The notes under the pieces: model-generated
What the model was told of the DNA's origin: nothing
Database searches by the model: none
Seen by the model: the letters and a program-made list of their open reading frames with translations, nothing else
From: Oscillospiraceae bacterium
Lineage (GTDB): Bacteria; Bacillota; Clostridia; Oscillospirales; Ruminococcaceae
Length of the DNA stretch: 8,266 nt
Assembly (NCBI GenBank): GCA_022511485.1
Contig: JAFLUJ010000299.1
Location: 1-8,266 of the forward strand
Direction: 5' to 3'
Shown: positions 1-7,208 of the stretch, one piece after another
How positions within the stretch are numbered: the stretch's first letter is position 1
Layout: the number at the start of each line of letters is the position of its first letter
Made by a program: the position numbers and the translations under genes

Positions 1-305
1 CCGTGCGGATGAACGGCACAGTGCTGGGAGTTCCCCAGACTATGTCCTATTTTGACAAAATGCAGGAGCGCATTATAGGATTTGTTTCGGGAAACAGCAA
101 TATTGCTCCCGAACGGTATAAGGAGCTTATTATGAACACCGGAGAGCTTACAATGGATATGGGAACAGTCCTTGACGGTGAGGCTGCCGTTGCGGAGGGT
201 CTTATTGATTCCTTAGGAGGACTTTCCGACGCTATAGAAGCTCTTTACACACTTATTGAAACAACAGATCAGCGTTATCCGGATAATACATCGGACGACT
301 TATGA
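1..305 (+). CDS. TepA/ClpP-like serine protease, 3' end only
   Basis: This is the C-terminal part (about 100 residues) of a ClpP-fold serine protease of the TepA (translocation-enhancing protein) type. The frame is open to the left edge, so the true start and the catalytic Ser/His region lie outside the window. The GTG at position 3 is probably an internal valine codon. The visible part contains GVPQTMSYFDKMQERI, a helix typical of TepA-like proteins, then MNTGELTMDMGTVLDGEAAV followed by AEGLIDSLGGLSDAIEAL. The last part matches the ClpP pattern in which an acidic turn precedes 'A...GLID'. In Bacillus the family is linked to protein export and spore protein turnover, and its gene lies close to spoIIIE, as it does near ftsK here. 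The TGA stop at 303-305 overlaps a weak upstream ATG of the next frame. SppA-like or plain ClpP assignment is less likely. Confidence 0.75.
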   Translation, partial: VRMNGTVLGVPQTMSYFDKMQERIIGFVSGNSNIAPERYKELIMNTGELTMDMGTVLDGEAAVAEGLIDSLGGLSDAIEALYTLIETTDQRYPDNTSDDL

Positions 306-331
306 ATATAAATATTATTAAAATTGATATG

Positions 332-338
332 AAAAGGA
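332..338 (+). promoter_or_regulatory. Ribosome binding site deciding the uppP start
   Basis: AAAAGGA lies 8 bases before the ATG at 347. The frame is also open from ATGs at 302 and 329, but neither has a comparable site, and UppP proteins normally begin very close to the 'GLTEFLPVSSSGH' motif. This supports the start at 347. Confidence 0.6.
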
Positions 339-346
339 TTTTTGCC

Positions 347-1213
347 ATGAATATTTTTGAAGCGATTTTACAGGGGATATTGCAGGGACTTACCGAGTTC
401 CTGCCGGTGTCAAGCTCGGGACATCTGTCCCTGTTCCAGCACTTTACTGGTCTGGACGGGGAAGCTGCGGTGACAATGAATATCGTGTTCCACCTTGGAA
501 CTCTGGCGGCGGTGTTTGTCGCCTTTTGGGAGAAGATCAAAAAGCTGATAATTGAAGCGTTCAGAATGTTAGGGGACATCTTCACAGGGAAATTCAGGTG
601 GAAGACTATGAATCCCGAGCGCAGAATGATAATGATGATAATTATCTCTATCCTGCCTCTTTTCGTATTCTACATATTCAAGAATTTCTTTGAGGGCTTG
701 CAGTCAGATGAATCAATTATTGCCGAGGGAATTGCGTTCCTGTACACCTCCGCTCTGCTTTTCCTCAGTATGAAGTGGGGAAACGGCACAAAAACAGCCG
801 GGGAGACCACCGTTCCCGCCGCTCTTACCATAGGATTCTTTCAGGGTATAGCTCTTGTGCCGGGGATCTCCCGTTCCGGTTCGACCATATCCGCCGCTCT
901 TTTCACCGGCATGAAGCGTGAGGACGCCGTGGAGTACAGTTTCATTTTAGGCATCCCCGTAATTCTTGCAAGCGCAGTGGTGGAGCTGGGGGATTTTTCC
1001 GGAAGCGAGGCAGCGGCTAATATATTCCCTCTGCTGATAGGATTTGTTTTCTCCGCAGTTGCAGGATATTTTGCAATACGCCTTATAAAAGCGTTTATTG
1101 TAAACGATAAATTCAGCATTTTCGGCTGGTATACCCTTGTGCTTGGCATAGCAGTGCTTTGCGTGGGTATTTACGAATTCAGAACAAACACACGCATTAT
1201 GATAGGAAGATAA
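347..1213 (+). CDS. uppP: Undecaprenyl-diphosphatase (UppP/BacA)
   Basis: Integral membrane phosphatase that converts undecaprenyl diphosphate to the monophosphate, recycling the lipid carrier of peptidoglycan and other wall polymers. Extra copies confer bacitracin resistance in this family. With the start at 347 the protein has 288 residues, which is normal. Both signatures are present: GLTEFLPVSSSGH (E17, H26) and PGISRSGST (172-180, with R176 matching the essential arginine). The first acidic residue known from E. coli (its E17, in VVEG) is Q13 here, as is common in Gram-positive members. Several hydrophobic segments follow, notably around IIISILPLFVFYIF, IFPLLIGFVFSAVAGYFAI and WYTLVLGIAVLCVGIY. 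The segment at roughly 65-90 is charged and probably a loop. The gene starts 41 bases after the protease gene and ends 30 bases before ftsK, so the three probably form one transcript. Confidence 0.95.
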   Translation: MNIFEAILQGILQGLTEFLPVSSSGHLSLFQHFTGLDGEAAVTMNIVFHLGTLAAVFVAFWEKIKKLIIEAFRMLGDIFTGKFRWKTMNPERRMIMMIIISILPLFVFYIFKNFFEGLQSDESIIAEGIAFLYTSALLFLSMKWGNGTKTAGETTVPAALTIGFFQGIALVPGISRSGSTISAALFTGMKREDAVEYSFILGIPVILASAVVELGDFSGSEAAANIFPLLIGFVFSAVAGYFAIRLIKAFIVNDKFSIFGWYTLVLGIAVLCVGIYEFRTNTRIMIGR

Positions 1214-1230
1214 AACAGGGAATTTAATAT

Positions 1231-1237
1231 AGGAGGA
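1231..1237 (+). promoter_or_regulatory. Strong ribosome binding site for the TTG start of ftsK
   Basis: AGGAGGA matches the Shine-Dalgarno consensus and sits 6 bases before the TTG at 1244. There is no ATG or GTG at an equivalent position, and the next in-frame ATG (residue 59) lies within the second membrane segment, so TTG is the credible start. Confidence 0.8.
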
Positions 1238-1243
1238 AGTACA

Positions 1244-3904
1244 TTGGCTCAAAGGAAAACAACCACATCCAGATCAAAAGCAGCAGAACGTGAAAACAGC
1301 GCAGGGGACAGAGTTCTTTGGTCGGCAGTTCTTTTCGGACTGGGAGTGCTGACTGCTGCATTCACTCTGATAAAGGGCGAATCTGCCTGGCACAGCATAC
1401 ATAACATCTTTCTGGGAATGTTCGGATTTTCTGTATTTCTCGTTCCCGTCATACTTATATATGTTTCCATAATGATCGCTATGGATAAGTCCCAGCAGGC
1501 TGTTCAGGGCAGGGTAATACAGTGCTTTATAGTTATTTTCCTGATCGCAGCCTTTGTGCAGATAGTTTCCGGGACAGAGCTGCCTGAGGGAGGTCTTTTT
1601 GACGAGATAATCCCCGCACTCTATGCCGAGGGAAAGCAGCTCCGGGGAGGGGGAGTTTTCAGCGCACTGCTGGCTGTTCCTCTTCTTGCGCTGTTTAAAA
1701 AGACCGGAGCTACGATCATAGTAGTCCTGCTGATATTTGTATTTCTGATGGTATTTTCCAACAAGACGGTGCTTGACGTCGTAAAGCTGCTGAAACGCTG
1801 GCTTGCCTCTGCGCTTGCTGCCCGCAGTGAGTATGTTTCCGAGGAGGACGAGGATTTTGTACCCCCTCCCGGAGCAAAGAAGCAGAAGCCTGCAAAACAG
1901 ACAAAGGGAAAGGTCGTTCCCAATGCGGACGTCCCCGACGAGGTAGTAAAGGAGAAATCCAAAAAGTTCAATGTGGACATTCCCATGCCCCGCGGACAGA
2001 AGCTGACCGCTAATGAGCAGGAGCTTCCCTTCACGCCGGACGAGCCCAAAAAGGAGCTTTCCGAGCAGGAGAAATTCATGCAGGAAATGCCTGCCCATCC
2101 TGTTGCTGCTCCTGTCCCTGCTGCTTCTCCGTCAAAGGCTTCCAAGGAAGCTGCGGAGAAGATCAATTCCGCTTCCGGCGAGCTTGACGATATAATCAAA
2201 AAGGCTGCTTCCGCTCCAGCGAAAAAGCCATCTATTTTTGCTCCCAAACCTGCGGAGCAGAAACAGAAAAAGCAGTCCACCCTTGCTTCCAATAAAATTC
2301 AGACAGAGGAAGAGCTTGATATGCCGGACGCTCCTACAGCGGCGGATATACAAAATGAAATAGCCGGTCAGAAGACCGAAACCGCGGCATATGCTTTCCC
2401 GCCTATAGATCTTCTGAAAAATGTGGATAACAGCCTTAATTCTGCCGAGGCAGAGGCGGAAATGAAATCCAATGCCGATATTCTTGTGAACACTCTCAAG
2501 AGCTTCGGTGTCCAGACAAGGATAGTGGACATTCACAGAGGCCCTACCGTTACAAGATATGAGCTCCAGCCAAGCGCCGGAGTGAAGATCTCCAAAATTA
2601 CCGGTCTGGCGGACGACATCGCCCTGAACCTTGCAGCAGCGGGAGTTCGTATCGAAGCTCCTATCCCCGGAAAAGCGGCGGTAGGCGTGGAAGTCCCCAA
2701 CAGGGTCAAGGATACAGTCACCATCCGTGAGATGATAGAAAGTCCTGAGTTTGCAGAAAACAAGAGCAAGCTTAGCTTCGTTGTGGGTAAGAATATCGAC
2801 GGCGACATCATGATAGGTGACATCGCAAAAATGCCCCATATGATAATCGCCGGAACTACCGGTTCGGGTAAATCTGTCTGCACCAACAGCATTATTATGA
2901 GTATCCTGTACAATGCGTCTCCGGACGAAGTGCGTCTGGTGCTTATCGACCCCAAAATGGTTGAGTTCAAGGTCTATGACGGCATCCCTCACCTGCTCAT
3001 CCCGGTTGTAACTGACCCCCGTAAAGCTGCGGGAGCGCTGGCATGGGCTGTTCAGGAAATGCTGAAACGTTACAAGCTCTTTGCAGACTACAATGTCCGG
3101 GATCATGGCGGCTACAATGAAATGGCTGCTGAGACGGAGGGAGTTGAACCTCTGCCCAAGATAGTCATTATCATAGACGAGCTTGCAGACCTTATGATGG
3201 CGGCTTCCAACGAGGTTGAGGACTCCATCTGCCGTCTTGCACAGATGGCTCGTGCGGCTGGTATGCATCTTATCATAGCGACCCAGCGTCCTACCGTTGA
3301 CGTTATCACCGGACTTATCAAGGCGAATATCCCGTCCAGAATTGCTTTGACGGTTTCCTCCCAGATAGACAGCCGTACCATCATTGACACAGCCGGAGCG
3401 GAAAAGCTCCTCGGACACGGCGATATGCTGTATTATCCACAGGGTATCCCCAAGCCGGTGAGAATACAGGGCTGCTTCGCTTCCACAAAGGAGGTCGAGG
3501 CAGTGGTTGAGTTCATCAAGAGCGGCGGAACTGTGGAATACTCGGACGAGATCATCCAGGAGATCGAAAAGAATATGCCTGTGCCAAAGGGAGAGAAGGC
3601 TTCCGCCGACAGCAGCGCCGCTCCCAGCGGAGACGGGGACATAATAGATCAGGCAGTGGAGGTTCTCACAAGCGGCGGACAAGCTTCTGTATCCTTCCTG
3701 CAAAGAAAGCTGAAGCTTGGATATGCCCGGGCGGCAAGAGTTATGGACGAGCTTGAAGAGCTTGGAGTTGTAGGTCCCTATGAGGGTTCAAAGCCCCGCT
3801 CTGTACTTATCACAAGGGAAATGTGGATGCAGCGGAAGCTGATAAATCAGGATAATGTTGCAGGTGAAGAAATGTCGGAGGTTGCAGGTGGAGAAGATAT
3901 TTGA
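1244..3904 (+). CDS. ftsK: DNA translocase FtsK/SpoIIIE
   Basis: Membrane-anchored hexameric ATPase that pumps double-stranded DNA through the closing septum at division, and in spore formers into the forespore. The protein has 886 residues. The N-terminus has hydrophobic segments near 25-43, 55-79, 91-109, 136-152 and 156-172. A charged, Pro/Lys/Ala/Glu-rich linker spans about 190-385. The alpha domain starts near PPIDLL (386) and includes HRGPTVTRYELQPSAGVK. The RecA-like beta motor holds Walker A GTTGSGKS (537-544) and Walker B IVIIIDELADL (640-650), followed by ATQRPTVDVITGLIKANIPS (about 679-698). The C-terminal winged-helix gamma domain (about 800-865), which in this family reads KOPS/SRS polarity sequences, includes VSFLQRKLKLGYARAARVMD. 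All expected domains are intact. Sequence alone does not separate FtsK from SpoIIIE. The start is TTG, and the 3' end overlaps the next gene by 17 bases. Confidence 0.97.
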   Translation: MAQRKTTTSRSKAAERENSAGDRVLWSAVLFGLGVLTAAFTLIKGESAWHSIHNIFLGMFGFSVFLVPVILIYVSIMIAMDKSQQAVQGRVIQCFIVIFLIAAFVQIVSGTELPEGGLFDEIIPALYAEGKQLRGGGVFSALLAVPLLALFKKTGATIIVVLLIFVFLMVFSNKTVLDVVKLLKRWLASALAARSEYVSEEDEDFVPPPGAKKQKPAKQTKGKVVPNADVPDEVVKEKSKKFNVDIPMPRGQKLTANEQELPFTPDEPKKELSEQEKFMQEMPAHPVAAPVPAASPSKASKEAAEKINSASGELDDIIKKAASAPAKKPSIFAPKPAEQKQKKQSTLASNKIQTEEELDMPDAPTAADIQNEIAGQKTETAAYAFPPIDLLKNVDNSLNSAEAEAEMKSNADILVNTLKSFGVQTRIVDIHRGPTVTRYELQPSAGVKISKITGLADDIALNLAAAGVRIEAPIPGKAAVGVEVPNRVKDTVTIREMIESPEFAENKSKLSFVVGKNIDGDIMIGDIAKMPHMIIAGTTGSGKSVCTNSIIMSILYNASPDEVRLVLIDPKMVEFKVYDGIPHLLIPVVTDPRKAAGALAWAVQEMLKRYKLFADYNVRDHGGYNEMAAETEGVEPLPKIVIIIDELADLMMAASNEVEDSICRLAQMARAAGMHLIIATQRPTVDVITGLIKANIPSRIALTVSSQIDSRTIIDTAGAEKLLGHGDMLYYPQGIPKPVRIQGCFASTKEVEAVVEFIKSGGTVEYSDEIIQEIEKNMPVPKGEKASADSSAAPSGDGDIIDQAVEVLTSGGQASVSFLQRKLKLGYARAARVMDELEELGVVGPYEGSKPRSVLITREMWMQRKLINQDNVAGEEMSEVAGGEDI
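3877..3881 (+). promoter_or_regulatory. Ribosome binding site inside the ftsK 3' end, setting a GTG start
   Basis: GGAGG, within the last codons of ftsK, lies 6 bases before a GTG at 3888. The upstream ATG at 3855 has only AGGA two bases away, which is too close to work well. This supports a GTG start and translational coupling to ftsK. Confidence 0.55.
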
Positions 3905-4322
3905 TCGTATAGACGAAATACCTGATCTTATTAAAAAGCGTTTCAAAGACCGGCTGTTTATTATTATAAATTTACTTGGTGCAGCGGTCGCATTAATACC
4001 TGTATTCAACGGGATAATTTATTATAAAATAGGGATATTTTTTTCGCTGATGCTAAATGTACTTTCGATATTTTTTATCCCGCTGAGACTTGGGATTTTA
4101 GGTGTTCTGGCAGTTAATATTATTGCATATTTAACGGTAGAACACGACAAAAACATAGCGGGACTGATCCTTTCTCTGTTCGGTTCTGCTGGGGCATTTG
4201 TAGGCGTCCTTTCCAACAGGGGCTATAGATTTAAAAAAGCTGTTATAGCTATTTTCAATATCCGTATATGGATCATTGCGTGGACGGTGTCTTATATCTT
4301 TTTTGTCGCATCACATTTTTGA
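3888..4322 (+). CDS. Small multi-pass membrane protein, function unknown
   Basis: I do not recognise this protein. With the GTG start at 3888 it has 144 residues. A charged N-terminal helix (about 1-22, EKIFDRIDEIPDLIKKRF) precedes five hydrophobic stretches near 23-42, 47-65, 68-83, 90-108 and 119-141, with short charged turns such as VEHDKN and NRGYRFKK. No catalytic motif is visible. It resembles the generic small multi-pass proteins annotated as hypothetical in Clostridia. It overlaps the ftsK end by 17 bases and lies 26 bases before the next unknown gene, so the two probably share a transcript. Base use differs from its neighbours: G+C is 20 of 60 in 3961-4020 and 15 of 60 in 4021-4080, against 33 of 60 in ftsK at 2581-2640. 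This suggests later acquisition or weak selection. The reading frame is likely real because it continues cleanly from a good ribosome site through hydrophobic segments to its stop. Confidence 0.7.
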   Translation: MEKIFDRIDEIPDLIKKRFKDRLFIIINLLGAAVALIPVFNGIIYYKIGIFFSLMLNVLSIFFIPLRLGILGVLAVNIIAYLTVEHDKNIAGLILSLFGSAGAFVGVLSNRGYRFKKAVIAIFNIRIWIIAWTVSYIFFVASHF

Positions 4323-4348
4323 AGAAATCGTGTAGAGGGAGAAACATC

Positions 4349-5188
4349 ATGGATAAAAAAAGAAAAAGAATAGTACCATTTTTAATATACATAGCTGTAA
4401 CTGCGCTGATCCTTATTGCGGTCTATAATCTTTTGCATGGCACAAATTACGAGGTGGAGGGAGATACAATTTATTATTATTTCCCTGCTGAATACAGTTC
4501 CGGCGCAATTTCCTTTAATAGTATAAGATCAAAGGAACGTGACGGTGCGACTGTAATTTTCGATACAAAATGGTCAGACTTATATGCGGATATTGACAGT
4601 CCTGACAAAGTAAGCGTAGCAGCACATCGCAATGATATAGGTCAGAATCTTTATGGATCATACTATGAGGACGGCAAGCTGGGATTTATAGTATACGATA
4701 TGCCTTTATCCGACTATTCGGGTTCAGTCCGGCATTATTTGTTTATGAATTTCTATGATGAGGACAAAAAGCGTCTTGAAGATGCAATTGCTGCCTGTGC
4801 AAAGAATTATGCCTATGACATTGCGGAAAGCATAAAGGAAGAGTTCGGAGATCAGCGTATCGGACGCATTTTTCTTATGTATGACCGTGATGATATTGAC
4901 CAGCTTTTCATCCGTGTAAGAATAGGCACAGAGGAGTTTATTCTTGATGATCCGGACTGTATTGCTGACGATCATCCAAAGCTGCTCCTTTTGTCAAAGG
5001 GATATGTGGACTGTCTGGATATGCTCAAAGCCATCGTATCTTCATCGGACAGCAGCAGGTGTGATGATATTCTGCAAATGGTGTCCGAGGGTATAAAAGA
5101 GGAGCTTCTGAACGAGGAATATTCAGAAAATATAAATAGGACGGATGACTTTTCTGTTGAGATCTACGGCTACGGCAATAAAAAATAG
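4349..5188 (+). CDS. Signal-anchored extracytoplasmic protein, function unknown
   Basis: I do not recognise this protein. The ATG at 4349 is chosen because it follows AGAGGGAG (4334-4341) and begins a classic membrane anchor: a basic head (MDKKRKR) and one hydrophobic span at about 8-29. The frame is open further upstream to 4268, but that extension overlaps the previous gene and has no ribosome site. Of the 279 residues, about 250 should lie outside the membrane. This part is acidic and mixed alpha/beta, with aromatic-rich strands near 34-45 (including TIYYYFPAEY), a possible helix around EDKKRLEDAIAACAKNYAYD, and acidic repeats such as YDRDDID and DDPDCIADDHP. There is no lipobox or sorting signal. 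Three or four cysteines occur in the outer part, with no obvious metal motif. G+C is 24 of 60 at 4741-4800, lower than ftsK or ygiQ. Pairing with the preceding membrane protein is inferred from spacing only. Confidence 0.75.
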   Translation: MDKKRKRIVPFLIYIAVTALILIAVYNLLHGTNYEVEGDTIYYYFPAEYSSGAISFNSIRSKERDGATVIFDTKWSDLYADIDSPDKVSVAAHRNDIGQNLYGSYYEDGKLGFIVYDMPLSDYSGSVRHYLFMNFYDEDKKRLEDAIAACAKNYAYDIAESIKEEFGDQRIGRIFLMYDRDDIDQLFIRVRIGTEEFILDDPDCIADDHPKLLLLSKGYVDCLDMLKAIVSSSDSSRCDDILQMVSEGIKEELLNEEYSENINRTDDFSVEIYGYGNKK

Positions 5189-5222
5189 TCAGAGTGAAGG
5201 GCAGTGCTTGTAGCTTCGTGTA

Positions 5223-5251
5223 TTGCGTATTGAGTGAATTGATAATTATAC
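5223..5251 (+). promoter_or_regulatory. Possible weak sigma-A promoter before ygiQ
   Basis: TTGCGT (5223-5228) and TTATAC (5246-5251) are separated by 17 bases, in the only intergenic gap of any size within the gene run (88 bases). Each box departs from consensus at two or more positions, and the region is AT-rich anyway, so this is tentative. No terminator hairpin with a T-run is visible after the preceding gene. Confidence 0.3.
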
Positions 5252-5264
5252 AGTATTCAGTTTC

Positions 5265-5272
5265 GGGGGTGA
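5265..5272 (+). promoter_or_regulatory. Ribosome binding site for ygiQ
   Basis: GGGGGTGA matches the extended Shine-Dalgarno GGAGGTGA at seven of eight positions, and the mismatch can still form a G-U pair. It is 4 bases before the ATG at 5277 and fixes that start. Confidence 0.65.
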
Positions 5273-5276
5273 ATTT

Positions 5277-7208
5277 ATGCCGTTTCTTCCAATTTCAAAA
5301 CAAGAACTGCTGGAGCAGGGTATTACGCAGCTTGACTTCATCTGCGTGACCGGAGACAGCTATGTCGACCACCCCAGCTTCGGTATCTCCATAATTTCAA
5401 GAGTTATCGAAAGCCTTGGCTATACTGTGGGTATCATCGCTCAGCCGGACTGGCATAGTACCCGCGACTTCATGCGCCTTGGAAAGCCCAGATACGCCTT
5501 TATGGTGACCTCCGGAAATATAGATTCTATGGTGGCGCACTATACCTCCGCGAAGAAAAAACGCTCGGAGGACGCCTACACCGCCGGAGGCAAGGCAGGA
5601 AAACGTCCCGACCGTGCGGTGACTGTTTACTGCAAAAAAATACGGGAGGCTTTCGGAGATATTCCCATCGGCATCGGAGGTCTGGAAGCCTCCCTCCGGA
5701 GGTTCGCCCACTACGATTACTGGGACGACGCTGTCCGTCCTTCCATTCTTGAGGAAAGCGGCGCGGACATCCTCATGTACGGCATGGGGGAGCACCAGAT
5801 AACCGAAATTTGCAACCGTCTTGCGGCAGGAGAGGACATCCGCAGTCTCACCGACATCCGTGGTACAGCCTACCTCTGCAAGCCGGAGGACACTCCTTAC
5901 GGAGCAGTGGAGTGCCCGTCATTGAAGCTTTGTCGGGAGGATAAAAAGTCCTACGCCATTGCCTGCCGTCAGCAGTACGACTGGCAGGACGAGGTCTACG
6001 GCAGGACTGTCATCCAACGGCAGGAAAAGCATATGCTTGTGCAGCTGCCGCCATCCCCCGTCCTTACTACAGAAGAGCTGGACAAGGTTTACGCCCTGCC
6101 ATATATGCGGACTTATCACCCCATCTACGAAAAGGAGGGGGGAGTTCCCGGCATACAGGAGGTGGAGTTCTCCATCACCCACAACAGGGGCTGCTTCGGA
6201 AACTGCAATTTCTGTTCCATAGCTCTCCATCAGGGACGGAAAATAGCAGTCCGCAGCGAGGAAAGCATACTTGAAGAAGCGAGGCTTCTTACCACCCTCC
6301 CTAATTTCAAGGGATATATCCACGACGTTGGAGGGCCTACTGCGAATTTCCGTGCTCCAAGCTGTAAGGGACAGCTTGAAAGAGGTCTCTGCAAGGGGAA
6401 AAAGTGTCTTGCACCCACTCCCTGCAAAATGCTTGAAGCGGATCATTCGGAGTATCTTGCACTGCTCCGGAAGATAAGAGCCATCCCCAAGGTGAAAAAA
6501 GTCTTTATACGAAGCGGTATCCGTTACGATTATCTTATGGAGGACAAAAACGATGAGTTCATGCGTGAGCTTATCGAGCATCATGTAAGCGGACAGCTTA
6601 AGGTCGCTCCAGAGCATTGCTCCGCTGTGGTTCTTGATAAAATGGGGAAGCCTCATATTGAAGCATATAAAAAGTTTCAGGAGAAATTTTATAAGATCAC
6701 CGGACAGATAGGAAAGGAGCAGTACCTTGTTCCGTACCTTATGTCCTCCCACCCGGGAAGCACCATCAAGGAGGCAGTGGAGCTTGCGCTGTTCCTGAAA
6801 AGCCTCAGGATACGTCCCGAGCAGGTTCAGGATTTTTATCCCACCCCCGGGACGATCTCAACCTGTATGTTTTACACCGGGCTTGACCCGTATACAATGG
6901 AGAAGGTGTACGTCCCGAAAACTGCCGAGGAAAAGGCAATGCAAAGGGCGCTGCTGCAATATTTCCGTCCGGATAATCAGCGGAAGGTCATAGAAGCCTT
7001 GCAGAAAGCCCATCGGACTGACCTTATCGGCAATACAAAGGACTGTCTCGTAAAGCCGGACGGAAAGTATCTGGCAGAGCAGCGTCAGAAAAGTCAGGGA
7101 AAAAATAACGGAAAGGAAAATGCCAGATGGCGGCAAGAAAAAAATCGTCAGGACGGGCATCGTCAAGGACGTCGGCAAAGCGGGCAGCACAAGCGGCGAG
7201 GACATTAG
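5277..7208 (+). CDS. ygiQ: YgiQ-family radical SAM protein
   Basis: Cytoplasmic radical S-adenosylmethionine enzyme of the YgiQ family, whose reaction is not established. The 643-residue protein has the family's N-terminal domain (FICVTGDSYVDHPSFGISII, then IGIGGLEASLRRFAHYDYW), a radical SAM core with the cluster motif GCFGNCNFC (C306, C310, C313), and the typical VQDFYPTPGTISTCMFYTG block. After GGPTANFRAP comes a second cysteine group (C363, C372, C377, C383), also present in relatives, that might bind another Fe-S cluster or zinc. It is somewhat shorter than E. coli YgiQ. The last 40 or so residues are very basic and low in complexity (for example RQGRRQSGQHKRRGH) and overlap the next gene by 82 bases in another frame. 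The ATG has a strong ribosome site. G+C is high (36 of 60 at 5641-5700), in contrast to the two genes before it. Confidence 0.93.
   Translation: MPFLPISKQELLEQGITQLDFICVTGDSYVDHPSFGISIISRVIESLGYTVGIIAQPDWHSTRDFMRLGKPRYAFMVTSGNIDSMVAHYTSAKKKRSEDAYTAGGKAGKRPDRAVTVYCKKIREAFGDIPIGIGGLEASLRRFAHYDYWDDAVRPSILEESGADILMYGMGEHQITEICNRLAAGEDIRSLTDIRGTAYLCKPEDTPYGAVECPSLKLCREDKKSYAIACRQQYDWQDEVYGRTVIQRQEKHMLVQLPPSPVLTTEELDKVYALPYMRTYHPIYEKEGGVPGIQEVEFSITHNRGCFGNCNFCSIALHQGRKIAVRSEESILEEARLLTTLPNFKGYIHDVGGPTANFRAPSCKGQLERGLCKGKKCLAPTPCKMLEADHSEYLALLRKIRAIPKVKKVFIRSGIRYDYLMEDKNDEFMRELIEHHVSGQLKVAPEHCSAVVLDKMGKPHIEAYKKFQEKFYKITGQIGKEQYLVPYLMSSHPGSTIKEAVELALFLKSLRIRPEQVQDFYPTPGTISTCMFYTGLDPYTMEKVYVPKTAEEKAMQRALLQYFRPDNQRKVIEALQKAHRTDLIGNTKDCLVKPDGKYLAEQRQKSQGKNNGKENARWRQEKNRQDGHRQGRRQSGQHKRRGH

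Noticed and set aside
302..346. 15-residue N-terminal extension of UppP from an ATG overlapping the previous stop
   Set aside because: The ATGA overlap suggests coupling, but there is no ribosome site there. The start at 347 has one and matches the usual N-terminus of the family.
1274..2098. 274-codon open frame on the minus strand inside the ftsK N-terminal region
   Set aside because: It is a shadow of the membrane and linker region of ftsK, with a low-complexity translation.
2132..3703. 523-codon open frame on the minus strand, antisense to ftsK
   Set aside because: It lies wholly within the well-supported ftsK gene, its translation has no recognisable domain, and it is explained by the codon bias of ftsK.
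3855..3887. Upstream ATG for the small membrane protein
   Set aside because: Its only ribosome-like sequence is two bases away. The GTG at 3888 has GGAGG at proper spacing.
5189..5222. Possible terminator after the signal-anchored protein gene
   Set aside because: Only a four-base GAAG/CTTC pairing is visible, with no T-run, so I do not call it.
5919..6752. 277-codon open frame on the minus strand inside ygiQ
   Set aside because: It covers the radical SAM motif region of a clear family member on the other strand. No ribosome site or family resemblance was seen.
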